DNA from: Paracoccaceae bacterium
GTDB lineage: Bacteria > Pseudomonadota > Alphaproteobacteria > Rhodobacterales > Rhodobacteraceae
Assembly: GCA_019429405.1 (NCBI GenBank)
Contig: JAHYIZ010000014.1
Coordinates: 1-61,819, forward strand
Length of the DNA: 61,819 nt
Direction of reading: 5' to 3'
Within the stretch, counting starts at the first letter, position 1. Each line of letters begins with the position of its first letter. Under the pieces are notes generated by a model that was not told where the DNA came from, did not search any database, and saw only the letters and a program-made list of their open reading frames with translations. Positions 54,263 to 61,819 of this stretch are shown in pieces. The position numbers and the translations under genes were made by a program.

Positions 54263-55609
54263 TTAAACGAGCAAAACCCCGGCAAGCGAATTGGTCCAGC
54301 CTTCGGTGATTCTGGCGCGCACCAGCATGCCGGGGGCCAACCCGGTATCGGTCAGGTGCACCGCGTGCAGGTACTCAGACTTGCCGACCCATTGCCCGGC
54401 AACCCGTCCGGGCCGCTCGATCAGCACGCCAAGCCCGCGCCCGACCATTGCGTCTTGCGCCGCCCGCTGCTGTCGGGTGATCAGCGCCTGCAACACCTGC
54501 AGCCGCGCGTCGGCCACGCCGCTTTCAACGAGCGTTCGCCCTGCTGCGGGGGTGCCGGGGCGGGGCGAGTATTTGAAGCTGTAGGCCATGCCGTAGTTCA
54601 CCGCCTCGATCAGCGCCATCGTCGCGGCAAAATCGGCATCGGTCTCGCCCGGAAAGCCCACGATGAAATCGCCCGAAATCAGAATGTCGGGGCGCGCGGC
54701 GCGAATGCGCTCGATCAGGCGCACGTAATCGTCAGCGGTATGGCGGCGGTTCATCGCCTTCAGAATGCGGTCAGACCCCGATTGCACCGGCAAATGCAGA
54801 TAGGGCATCAGCTTTGGCTCATCGCCATGCGCGGCAATAAGGTCTGCCTCCATGTCATTGGGGTGCGAGGTGGTGTAGCGGATCCGCTCCAGCCCGTCGA
54901 TCTTCGCCAGCGCCCGCACCAGCCGCGCAAGGCCCCAGTCGGCGCCCTCCTCGACGCCGTGATAGGCGTTGACGTTCTGCCCAAGTAACGTGATCTCGCG
55001 CGCACCCCGCGCCACCAGCGCCCGCGCCTCGGCCAATATGCGCGCCACGGGGCGGCTTACTTCGGCGCCGCGCGTATAGGGCACCACGCAAAAGGCGCAG
55101 AACTTGTCGCAGCCTTCCTGCACGGTCAGAAACGCCGCTGGCCGCCCCTGACGGGGGCGCGCCGGCAGATGCTCGAACTTGTCTTCTGCCGGAAACTCGG
55201 TATCGAGGCTGCGCTGCCCCGCATCCGCCGCGCGCGCCATCGCGGGCAAGCGGTGATAGGCTTGCGAGCCCACGACAATATCGACAATGGGCATCCGGCG
55301 CTGAATCTCGGCGCCTTCCGCCTGCGCCACGCAGCCCGCGACGCCGATCTTCAGGCCGGGGTTGGCCAGCTTCAACGGCTTAAGCCGCCCGAGGTCGGAA
55401 TAAAGCTTTTCGCTCGCCTTCTCGCGGATATGGCAGGTGTTCAGCAGCACCATGTCGGCGCCTTCGGGGCTGTCGGTCAGCACATAGCCCTCGGCCCCCA
55501 TCGCCTCGGCCATGCGCTCGCTGTCATAAACGTTCATCTGGCAGCCGTAGGTCTTGATATGGAGCTTTTTCGGCCCCGCCTCGGTCTGCGGCTTTTCAGC
55601 GTCCGACAT
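54263..55609 (-). CDS. miaB: tRNA-2-methylthio-N6-isopentenyladenosine synthase MiaB
   Basis: 448-residue radical-SAM enzyme adding methylthio to A37. N-terminal cluster Cys in [35 protein letters not shown] and GCVAQAEG; radical [19 protein letters not shown]-terminal TRAM domain ([19 protein letters not shown]). GGGGG before ATG 55609. Intergenic 204 bases to the OmpA gene contain no gene. Confidence 0.96.
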   Translation of the reverse strand: MSDAEKPQTEAGPKKLHIKTYGCQMNVYDSERMAEAMGAEGYVLTDSPEGADMVLLNTCHIREKASEKLYSDLGRLKPLKLANPGLKIGVAGCVAQAEGAEIQRRMPIVDIVVGSQAYHRLPAMARAADAGQRSLDTEFPAEDKFEHLPARPRQGRPAAFLTVQEGCDKFCAFCVVPYTRGAEVSRPVARILAEARALVARGAREITLLGQNVNAYHGVEEGADWGLARLVRALAKIDGLERIRYTTSHPNDMEADLIAAHGDEPKLMPYLHLPVQSGSDRILKAMNRRHTADDYVRLIERIRAARPDILISGDFIVGFPGETDADFAATMALIEAVNYGMAYSFKYSPRPGTPAAGRTLVESGVADARLQVLQALITRQQRAAQDAMVGRGLGVLIERPGRVAGQWVGKSEYLHAVHLTDTGLAPGMLVRARITEGWTNSLAGVLLV

Positions 55610-55739
55610 GGCGCCCCCTTTCGCGTGGCGCCTGATACTGCGAAAGCAGGCGGCGGGGCAAGCCTTGGCGCCCGCGCCCGCTTGCAATCCCGGCGCGGTT
55701 GCCCGATCTTGGCGGCGCGCGTTCAGACGGCGGAATGAT

Positions 55740-56606
55740 ATGGACCACGCTTCACTTGAGGCATTTCTGCAAACCGCCGGGTCGGTGCTGGCGCGCGGCC
55801 CGTTGGGCGTGGTTCTGATCGAGGATCTGGTTGAGGTCGACAGCACCATCCGCCACCAGCTTGCCGCCGGGCTTCGCTCGGTGCTGGCCTTTGCCCCGCC
55901 CGACTGGCAGGTGCCCGATGACCTCGCCGGAGCCGTGCACCGCATTCCCTTCGACATGCGCGGGCCCGAGGCACTGACACGCGCGTTGAACCCGCTGATC
56001 GCCGCCTGCCCAGAGTCGACGTGGCTGCATTACTGCTACAACGCCGAGTACCTTTTCTTTCCCTTCTGCGAAACGCGCAATCTGCGCGAATTGCTGGCGT
56101 TTCACGCCGAAGAGCGGCGCGACGCCATGCTGACCTATGTGGTCGATCTTTACGCCCCCGACCTTTCGCGCAACCCCGACGCGGTGAACCTGTCCGAGGC
56201 GATGCTTGACCGTTCGGGCTATTTCGCGCTGGCACGCAAGGGCGCCACGGGCAAGGCGCTGGAGCGGCAATATGATTTCTTTGGTGGCCTGCGCTGGCGG
56301 TTTGAGGAACATGTGCCCGAAAACCGGCGCAAGATCGACCGCATCGGCCTGTTTCGGGCGCAAAAGGGGCTGGAACTGCGCCCCGACCACACCTTCAACA
56401 TTGAGGAATACAACACCTTCGCCTGCCCTTGGCACCACAACCTGACCGCCGCGATCATGTCGTTCCGCGTTGCCAAGGCGCTCAAGTCCAACGCGGGCTC
56501 CACCTTCGATATCCCGAGCTTCCGGTGGTATAACTCGGTGCCCTTCGCGTGGAATTCACAGCAGCTGATGGACCTTGGGCTGATGGAACCGGGTCAGTGG
56601 TTCTGA
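55740..56606 (+). CDS. Conserved hypothetical, possible glycosyltransferase-like
   Basis: 288 residues with no clear family. Soluble, with [44 protein letters not shown] and [23 protein letters not shown]. The pattern of an aromatic/acidic block before a Met-Tyr-Val-Asp-Leu-Tyr segment loosely recalls GT2-type (Glyco_tranf_2_4-like) proteins, but no DXD motif is obvious. Divergent from miaB; alone on the plus strand. Confidence 0.6.
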   Translation: MDHASLEAFLQTAGSVLARGPLGVVLIEDLVEVDSTIRHQLAAGLRSVLAFAPPDWQVPDDLAGAVHRIPFDMRGPEALTRALNPLIAACPESTWLHYCYNAEYLFFPFCETRNLRELLAFHAEERRDAMLTYVVDLYAPDLSRNPDAVNLSEAMLDRSGYFALARKGATGKALERQYDFFGGLRWRFEEHVPENRRKIDRIGLFRAQKGLELRPDHTFNIEEYNTFACPWHHNLTAAIMSFRVAKALKSNAGSTFDIPSFRWYNSVPFAWNSQQLMDLGLMEPGQWF

Positions 56607-56621
56607 ACCGCCTGTAATTGC

Positions 56622-56682
56622 CTTGGTCCAAATATCCCGGGGGGAGCGGACGTAAGGCCGCCGGGGGGCAGCGCCCCCCGCC
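56622..56682. repeat. Dispersed intergenic repeat, copy 5, with hairpin
   Basis: CTTGGTCCAAATATCCCGGGGGG followed after 20 bases by CGGGGGG-CAGCG-CCCCCCG (56662-56680), a 7-base stem. It lies between convergent genes and can terminate the oxoprolinase transcript. Same plan as the copy at 6.6 kb. Confidence 0.75.
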
Positions 56683-59600
56683 TTATTCCGCCCTGCCCCA
56701 GCCGCCGCCGCCGGGCGTGCGCATCTCGAACACCGCGCCCGCAGGCAATTCGCGCTCATCATTGCCCTGCAACTGCTCGCGCCGCCCATCGGGCCAGTGC
56801 ACGAGGTTTTCGCCCAAGGCACCCGGCCCGCCCCCCGCGCCGCCAAACGGCGCCACCCGGCGCGATGACGAAAGCACCGTGACCGTGACCGCCTCCAGAA
56901 ACCGCAACCGCCGCACCGCGCCGCGCCCCCCCGGCCAGCGCCCCGCGCCGCCTGAACCCTGACGGATGGCAAGGCTTTCGAGCCGCACCGGAAAGCGGCG
57001 TTCCAGCACCTCGGGGTCGGTCATGCGGGTGTTGGTCATATGGCTTTGCACCGCGTCGCAGCCCGCAAACCCCGGCCCGGCGCCGGTGCCGCCGGCAATC
57101 GTCTCATAATTCTGGAACCGGTCGTTGCCCCAGGTGAAGTTGTTCATCGTGCCCTGACTGCCTGCCAGCACCCCAAGCGCGCCATAAAGCGCGTTGGTGG
57201 CGGCCTGACTGACCTCGGTGTTGCCCGCGATCACCGCGGCAGGCGGGCGCGGGTTCAGCATGGAGCCTTCGGGCAGGATAATGTCGATGGGGCGCAGGCA
57301 GCCTTCGTTCAAGGGGATGTCCTTGCCCACCAAAGTGCGGAACACATAGAGCACAACCGCGCGGGCAATCGCGGCGGGCGCATTGTAGTTGCCCGCATGC
57401 TGCGGCGAGGTGCCGGTGAAATCGACCGTGGCGCGCCCTGCTACGCGGTCCACCCGCACCGCCACCTGAATCTGTGCGCCAAAATCGAGCGGATAGGTAT
57501 AGCTGCCATCTTTCAGCGCGCCGGTCACGGCCTTCACCAACGCCTCGGCGTTGTCCTGCACATGGCCCGCATAGGCCGCCAGCACCTCAGCGCCCCACGC
57601 CTCGGCGGCGCGCAGCACTTCGCGCCGCCCGGTTTCATTGGCGGCAAGCTGCGCCTTGAGGTCGGCGAGGTTCTGGTCGGGCGAGCGCGCCGGGTAGCGG
57701 CCCGATGCCAGAAGCGCGCGCACCTGCGGCTCACGCATCACCCCGCCCGAGACCAGCCTGAAGGTGTCGATCAGCACCCCTTCTTCGCCAATCTCGCGGC
57801 TGTCGGGCGGGCAAGACCCCGGCGTGCGGCCGCCGATATCGGCGTGATGCCCGCGCGAGCCCAGCCAGAACCGCACCCGCCCGCCAATGAACACGGGGCT
57901 GACCACGGTCACATCCGGCAGGTGGGTACCCCCGGCGTAGGGGGAATTGAGCATATAGGCATCGCCCTCGGCAATGCCTTCGCCCACGTCGCGCATCACC
58001 GTGCGGATACTGTCGGACATGGACCCCAGATGCACCGGCACATGCGGTGCATTGGCCACAAGATTGCCGCCCGCATCGAAGATCGCGCAAGAAAAATCCA
58101 TGCGTTCCTTGATGTTGACCGACCACGCGGTGTTGGCCAGCGTGGCGCCCATCTGCTCGGCGATCGACATGAAGAGGTTTGACATCACTTCTAGCCGCAC
58201 CGGGTCGGCCTCGGTGCCTGCGGCGCGCGCGTGCACCGCCGCCTCGGCGCGCTCAAGGACCAGGTTGCCAACGGCATCGACGCGGGCCGACCACCCCGGC
58301 TCCAGCACCGTCGTTCCCGTCGCTTCAAGGATTACCGCCGGCCCCGCCACCCGCGCGCCCGCGCCCATCCGCGCACGCTCATAAAATGGTGTCTCTACCC
58401 ACCCGCCGCCGAACCATACCGGATGCCGCGCCAGCACTTCGGCACCGCCCGGCGCCAACTCGGGCTGCACCAGCGCGGCGGCGCCACCCGCCGCCTCGAC
58501 CGCCAGCATCTCGAACCGTATGGTGCGCGCGGGGTCGGTGTAGCCAAAGCGCGCAAGATGTGCCGCCTCGAATGCCGCCTGCATGGCGGGCGCATCGGCA
58601 AATGCCACCTCGAGCGCCTGATGCGACCCCTCGTAGCGCAGATGCGCGCGCGCCTCGACCGTGATTTCCGCCTGCGGCACGCCCTGTGCCACCAGATCGG
58701 CGCGCGCCTCGGCGGCCAGTACGGCCACGCGCGCCGCCATCGCGGGCGCCGCCCCCAGCCCGGCATCGGCCTGTTCCTCGCGCAGCGCGCGCAGTTCGGC
58801 CAGCCCCATGCCATAGGCCGACAAGACCCCCGCGAACGGGTGCAGCAGCACCCGCCGCATGCCCAGCGCATCGGCCACGCCGCAGGCATGCTGCCCCCCC
58901 GCGCCGCCAAAACATTGCAACGTGTAGGCCGTTACGTCATGCCCGCGTTCAACCGATATCTTCTTGATCGCATTGGCCATATTGGCCACGGCAATGGCCA
59001 GAAAACCCTCGGCCACGGCCTCGGGCGCAGGGGTCTGCCCGGTTGCCGCGCCAATCTCGGCGGCCATGTGTGCAAAACCCGCGCGCACCGCGCCCGCATC
59101 AAGCGGCGCATCGCCACCGGGGCCGAACATGGGCGGAAAATGCTCGGGCGCAAGGCGGCCCAGCATCACGTTGGCATCGGTCACGCAGAGCGGCCCGCCC
59201 TGCCGATAGGCGGCGGGGCCGGGGTTGGCGCCCGCGCTCTGCGGGCCCACCTGATAGCGCCCGTCGGCAAAGCGCAACACCGAGCCGCCGCCGGCCGCCA
59301 CGGTGTGAATATCCATCATCGGTGCGCGCATCCGCACGCCCGCCACCTCGGTTTCAAAGCTGCGCTCATAGCTGCCCGCATAATGGCTGACATCGGTCGA
59401 GGTGCCGCCCATGTCGAACCCGATCAGCCGGTCGAACCCCGCCGCAAGCCCGGTTTTCACCATGCCGACAATGCCGCCCGCAGGCCCCGACAAGATCGCG
59501 TCGCGGCCCTGAAAACGCGAGGCATCGGTCAGCCCGCCCGACGATTGCATGAAGAAAAGCCGCCCCGTGCCGCGCCCCAGATCCAGCGCCCCCGCCACCT

Positions 59601-60264
59601 GATCGACATAGCGGCGCAAGATCGGCGAAAGATAGGCATCGGCCACCGTGGTATCGCCGCGCCCCACCAGCCGGATCAGCCGCGAACACTCAAAGCTGAG
59701 CGAGACCTGCGTAAACCCCGCCGCGCGCGCCAGTTCGCCCACCCGCGCTTCATGCGCGGGGTTGAGGTAGCCGTGCATCAGCGCCACCGCCACGGCGCGG
59801 ATACCCTGCGCGTGGGCCTCGGCCAGCGCCTGCGCTACCGACGCCTCATCAAGCGGTGCAATCTCGGCGCCGGTCGCATCAAGCCGCCCCGGCACCTCGG
59901 CCACCCGTTCATAAAGCAGTTCCGGGCGGCGGATGTGCAGATCAAAGAGCCGGGGCCGGGTCTGGTTGCCAATCCGCAGCAGATCGGCAAAGCCGCGCGT
60001 GATCAGCAGCAGCACCCGCTCGCCCTTGCGCTCCAGAAGCGCGTTGGTGGCGACCGTGGTGCCCATCTTGACGGCGCCGATCGCCCCCGGCGGGATCGGG
60101 TCACCGGGGCCAAGCCCAAGTGCCGTGCGGATGCCCTGGACGGCGGCATCGGCGTAGTGACCGGGGTTGTCCGACAGCAGCTTCAGCACCCGCAGCCCGC
60201 CCTGCGGCGCGCGGGCCACAATATCGGTAAATGTGCCGCCACGGTCGATCCAGAATTCCCACAT
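56683..60264 (-). CDS. 5-oxoprolinase (fused hydantoinase A/B type)
   Basis: 1193 residues combining HyuA-like ATPase ([79 protein letters not shown]) and HyuB-like parts ([59 protein letters not shown]). Likely hydrolyses 5-oxoproline to glutamate with ATP. Start ATG 60264 has GGGG 6 bases upstream; an ATG at 60282 has its site too close. Confidence 0.92.
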   Translation of the reverse strand: MWEFWIDRGGTFTDIVARAPQGGLRVLKLLSDNPGHYADAAVQGIRTALGLGPGDPIPPGAIGAVKMGTTVATNALLERKGERVLLLITRGFADLLRIGNQTRPRLFDLHIRRPELLYERVAEVPGRLDATGAEIAPLDEASVAQALAEAHAQGIRAVAVALMHGYLNPAHEARVGELARAAGFTQVSLSFECSRLIRLVGRGDTTVADAYLSPILRRYVDQVAGALDLGRGTGRLFFMQSSGGLTDASRFQGRDAILSGPAGGIVGMVKTGLAAGFDRLIGFDMGGTSTDVSHYAGSYERSFETEVAGVRMRAPMMDIHTVAAGGGSVLRFADGRYQVGPQSAGANPGPAAYRQGGPLCVTDANVMLGRLAPEHFPPMFGPGGDAPLDAGAVRAGFAHMAAEIGAATGQTPAPEAVAEGFLAIAVANMANAIKKISVERGHDVTAYTLQCFGGAGGQHACGVADALGMRRVLLHPFAGVLSAYGMGLAELRALREEQADAGLGAAPAMAARVAVLAAEARADLVAQGVPQAEITVEARAHLRYEGSHQALEVAFADAPAMQAAFEAAHLARFGYTDPARTIRFEMLAVEAAGGAAALVQPELAPGGAEVLARHPVWFGGGWVETPFYERARMGAGARVAGPAVILEATGTTVLEPGWSARVDAVGNLVLERAEAAVHARAAGTEADPVRLEVMSNLFMSIAEQMGATLANTAWSVNIKERMDFSCAIFDAGGNLVANAPHVPVHLGSMSDSIRTVMRDVGEGIAEGDAYMLNSPYAGGTHLPDVTVVSPVFIGGRVRFWLGSRGHHADIGGRTPGSCPPDSREIGEEGVLIDTFRLVSGGVMREPQVRALLASGRYPARSPDQNLADLKAQLAANETGRREVLRAAEAWGAEVLAAYAGHVQDNAEALVKAVTGALKDGSYTYPLDFGAQIQVAVRVDRVAGRATVDFTGTSPQHAGNYNAPAAIARAVVLYVFRTLVGKDIPLNEGCLRPIDIILPEGSMLNPRPPAAVIAGNTEVSQAATNALYGALGVLAGSQGTMNNFTWGNDRFQNYETIAGGTGAGPGFAGCDAVQSHMTNTRMTDPEVLERRFPVRLESLAIRQGSGGAGRWPGGRGAVRRLRFLEAVTVTVLSSSRRVAPFGGAGGGPGALGENLVHWPDGRREQLQGNDERELPAGAVFEMRTPGGGGWGRAE

Positions 60265-60448
60265 GCGCCGCCCCTTGCCCATCGCCCCCTTGTCAGGCGG
60301 GCGAGGCAACAATGTCAACCGACGCCTGATTGGTGCCCGCAGCACCCTGCCTGCGCAATCTGCTTGCGCTCAGGGGGGGAACAGGCGCCAAATGCAGCCA
60401 CGGGCGGGGGCGAGTCTCGCCAACCCGCCGGTCATTCAGGAGCATGTC

Positions 60449-60580
60449 ATGGCCAAGAGCCAGTTGCGAAGCAACAAGGAAGCCAAGAAGCCGAAAAAGG
60501 ACAAGAAAGCCGCCCCGGCGGCCACCGCGACCTTTGAAAAGGGGCTGTCACCCAACGCCGCGAAGCCCGCAAAGAAATAG
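60449..60580 (+). CDS. Small basic protein, histone-like composition
   Basis: 43 residues: MAKSQLRSNKEAKKPKKDK then AAPAATATFEKGLSPNAAKPAKK. No family named; Lys/Ala-rich proteins of this kind occur in many alphaproteobacteria. AGGAG lies 6 bases before the ATG. Too short for standard gene calls. Confidence 0.7.
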   Translation: MAKSQLRSNKEAKKPKKDKKAAPAATATFEKGLSPNAAKPAKK

Positions 60581-60607
60581 GCTGTGCGCCAAACTTGAGG
60601 ATTCCCC

Positions 60608-60651
60608 CTCGCCCTGAAGCGCGCGGCACTCTGTGTGCGCTTCAGGGCGAG
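60608..60651. repeat. Long perfect inverted repeat
   Basis: CTCGCCCTGAAGCGC (60608-60622) and GCGCTTCAGGGCGAG (60637-60651) are exact 15-base complements around a 14-base loop, 27 bases after the small basic protein. No T tract follows on either strand. Could be a terminator or a protein-binding site. Confidence 0.75.
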
Positions 60652-60795
60652 GTTCTGGCGCAGACCCATTGGCCGCACCGAGCCCCCCCGGCGCACAGCG
60701 CCCGGTGTAGATGCGTGCGTGTTTGCAAGCCAGCCACCGCCCTGACAAAAAGGCAGAGTTCGTTGCGGCGACTTCAACCCGATACTTGATAGATT

Positions 60796-60871
60796 TGGTG
60801 GAGCAGAGGGGGATCGAACCCCTGGCCTCGACATTGCGAACGTCGCGCTCTCCCAACTGAGCTACTGCCCC
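60796..60871 (-). tRNA. tRNA-Ala (anticodon CGC)
   Basis: 76 bases including an encoded CCA end. Acceptor GGGGCAG pairs with CTGCTCC with the G3-U70 wobble that marks alanine tRNA; D-arm GCTCAGTTGGGAGAGC; anticodon stem CGACG/TGTCG with loop TTCGCAA, anticodon CGC reading GCG; T-arm CAGGGGTTCGATCCCCCT fits TTC. No attachment-site duplicate flanks it. Confidence 0.95.
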
Positions 60872-60960
60872 GCACCGGGGGGGTATTTCGCGCAAGGCCA
60901 GTGCATTGTCAAGCAAGCGCAAGCGCGCACGCGAAAAAACTTGGGGGCGGCAGCGGGCGC

Positions 60961-61398
60961 CTAGATAGCCACTTTCGATTTCACGAAGGCTACAAGATCG
61001 GCGGCAGGGCGGGCGCCGGCGGCACGGGCAACCTCGCGGCCGTTGTGAAACACGACAAAGGCCGGAATGCCCTGAATCCGGTGGCGCTCGGCCGCCTCGG
61101 GAAATGCCTGTGTATCGATCTTGGCAAAGCGCACGGCGGGCGCCAGGTGCGCGGCCGCCTTGACAAACTCGGGCGCCATCTGGCGGCAGGGGCCGCACCA
61201 CGGCGCCCAGAAATCAACGACCAGGGGCAGCCCGTCACGGGTGGCTTTTTCGAGCGTGGCGGCATCGATCGGGGCGACCTTGCCGCTTGCAAGTGCCGCG
61301 CCGCAGACGCCGCATTTGGGTGCCGCCGCCAGCCGTTCGCCCGGCACCCGGTTGGTTTGCCCGCATTCGAGACAAACAAGTTTCAATGCCTCTGCCAT
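60961..61398 (-). CDS. trxC: Thioredoxin 2 (TrxC type)
   Basis: 145 residues: N-terminal zinc ribbon LVCLECGQTNRVPGERLAAAPKCGVCG (two CxxC) followed by a thioredoxin fold with FWAPWCGPCRQMAPE active site and the cis-Pro IQGIPAFVVFHNG. Cytoplasmic disulfide reductase, typically oxidative-stress linked. No upstream regulator seen. Confidence 0.95.
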   Translation of the reverse strand: MAEALKLVCLECGQTNRVPGERLAAAPKCGVCGAALASGKVAPIDAATLEKATRDGLPLVVDFWAPWCGPCRQMAPEFVKAAAHLAPAVRFAKIDTQAFPEAAERHRIQGIPAFVVFHNGREVARAAGARPAADLVAFVKSKVAI

Positions 61399-61448
61399 GT
61401 CTGCACCTTCATATTCGCCATGCGGAATATATTGGTGCCGCCACCGCG

Positions 61449-61769
61449 TCAGACAAGGGCATAGGCGGCGCCATAGCTGGCGGCGCCCGCAAGTGTTGCA
61501 AGCACCACCGACCTGCGCCAGAAAAACACCGCCAGCACGCCTGCCACCCCCGCAACCAGCGGTCCGGTCGCGGCCAGCCTCGGCGCAAGCATCGGAAGCA
61601 GCGCCGCAACTGTCAGTGTCGCAATCGCGGCTGGCCCGGTGGCCGCCAGAAACCGCGCCCAGGCACCGCCGGGCGCGCGTGCCGACATATCAAGCCGCGT
61701 CGGCAGGTAGCGAAAGGCCCAGTTGAAGCCCCCCACGATCAGCGCCAGCGTCACAAGCTCAGCCTTCAT
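61449..61769 (-). CDS. azlD: AzlD-family branched-chain amino acid transport subunit
   Basis: 106 residues with about four helices; small subunit of an AzlCD-type exporter of branched-chain amino acids. MKAELVTLALIVGGFNWAFRYLPTRL and GPAAIATLTVAALLPML fit AzlD. Starts inside the azlC end (11-base overlap). Confidence 0.85.
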   Translation of the reverse strand: MKAELVTLALIVGGFNWAFRYLPTRLDMSARAPGGAWARFLAATGPAAIATLTVAALLPMLAPRLAATGPLVAGVAGVLAVFFWRRSVVLATLAGAASYGAAYALV

Positions 61770-61819
61770 GCCTGCCCCCCAGCCCCAGCACGCCCGCCAG
61801 CGCCCCCGCCACCATGCCG
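61759..61819 (-). CDS. azlC: AzlC-family permease (partial, N-terminus outside window)
   Basis: Only the last 19 residues GMVAGALAGVLGLGGRHEG are seen, ending in TGA that overlaps the azlD start by 11 bases. Position and overlap support the large subunit of the AzlCD exporter; the length is too short for independent proof. Confidence 0.7.
   Translation of the reverse strand, partial: GMVAGALAGVLGLGGRHEG

Noticed and set aside
58231-60537. Plus-strand frame of 768 codons opposite the oxoprolinase
   Set aside because: Basic, His/Arg-rich translation with no family, exactly antisense to a clear HyuAB-type gene.
60796-60871. tRNA-Ala as a phage or island attachment site
   Set aside because: No integrase and no duplicated 3' end of the tRNA are visible nearby; the flanks are ordinary genes.

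Overview
The window looks like chromosomal DNA of a GC-rich alphaproteobacterium, most probably a Rhodobacteraceae (Rhodobacterales) species. The signs are an irr gene divergent from fabA-fabB-fabI, a SAM/SAH-type riboswitch in front of metK (known mainly from Rhodobacterales), the phoH-ybeY-corC-lnt order, a SEED-less extra set of ATGA-coupled transport operons, and a GC-rich intergenic repeat with an AAATATCCCCGCCGGAGGC core. Species cannot be named from the sequence. No gene-free stretch exceeds 300 bases; the longest is the non-coding end of an insertion sequence.

Layout. 1-2.8 kb: type II fatty acid synthesis (fabI partial, fabB, fabA) and the iron regulator irr. 2.8-5.4 kb: an HPr-kinase-like/PqqD fusion beside a small exported Ser-Glu-Pro repeat protein, a small secreted protein and a DUF2237 protein. 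5.4-9.4 kb: a beta-lactamase-fold hydrolase, pth, ribosomal protein L25 and an MFS permease. 9.5-18.1 kb: a sugar ABC uptake operon with its LacI regulator, a GH63-type glycosidase and a PIG-L deacetylase; its ATPase gene is split by a 1.39 kb IS110/IS1111-type element. 18.0-28.2 kb: an RpiR regulator and a TRAP-transporter catabolic cluster (N-formylglutamate amidohydrolase-like enzyme, DctQMP, glutamine-synthetase-like ligase, aldehyde dehydrogenase, Fe-alcohol dehydrogenase, FAD amine/amino-acid oxidoreductase).

28.3-31.7 kb: YjbH and YjbF exopolysaccharide-type envelope proteins and a CAP-domain protein. 31.8-34.9 kb: zinc uptake (znuB, znuC, zur divergent from znuA, with a clear Zur palindrome between). 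34.9-37.3 kb: DgoK-like kinase, aldose epimerase and a small regulator. 37.3-39.0 kb: a membrane-anchored LuxR-type regulator followed by two secreted PepSY-like proteins with extreme aspartate tails.

39.2-61.8 kb: mostly housekeeping genes on the minus strand: trpB, GNAT, trpF, lapA, ihfB, rpsA, cmk, aroA, trmB, metK (riboswitch), lnt, corC, ybeY, phoH, two envelope proteins sharing a Trp-Ile-Asp-Pro cysteine motif, miaB, a 5-oxoprolinase, a tRNA-Ala(CGC), trxC and the azlCD start.

The most promising unexplained items are the HprK-like/PqqD gene paired with an exported Ser-Glu-Pro repeat protein, the IS110-family element whose non-coding end carries a near copy of its own insertion target, the two acidic-tail PepSY proteins under a membrane LuxR-type protein, and the gamma-glutamylation-like TRAP cluster.
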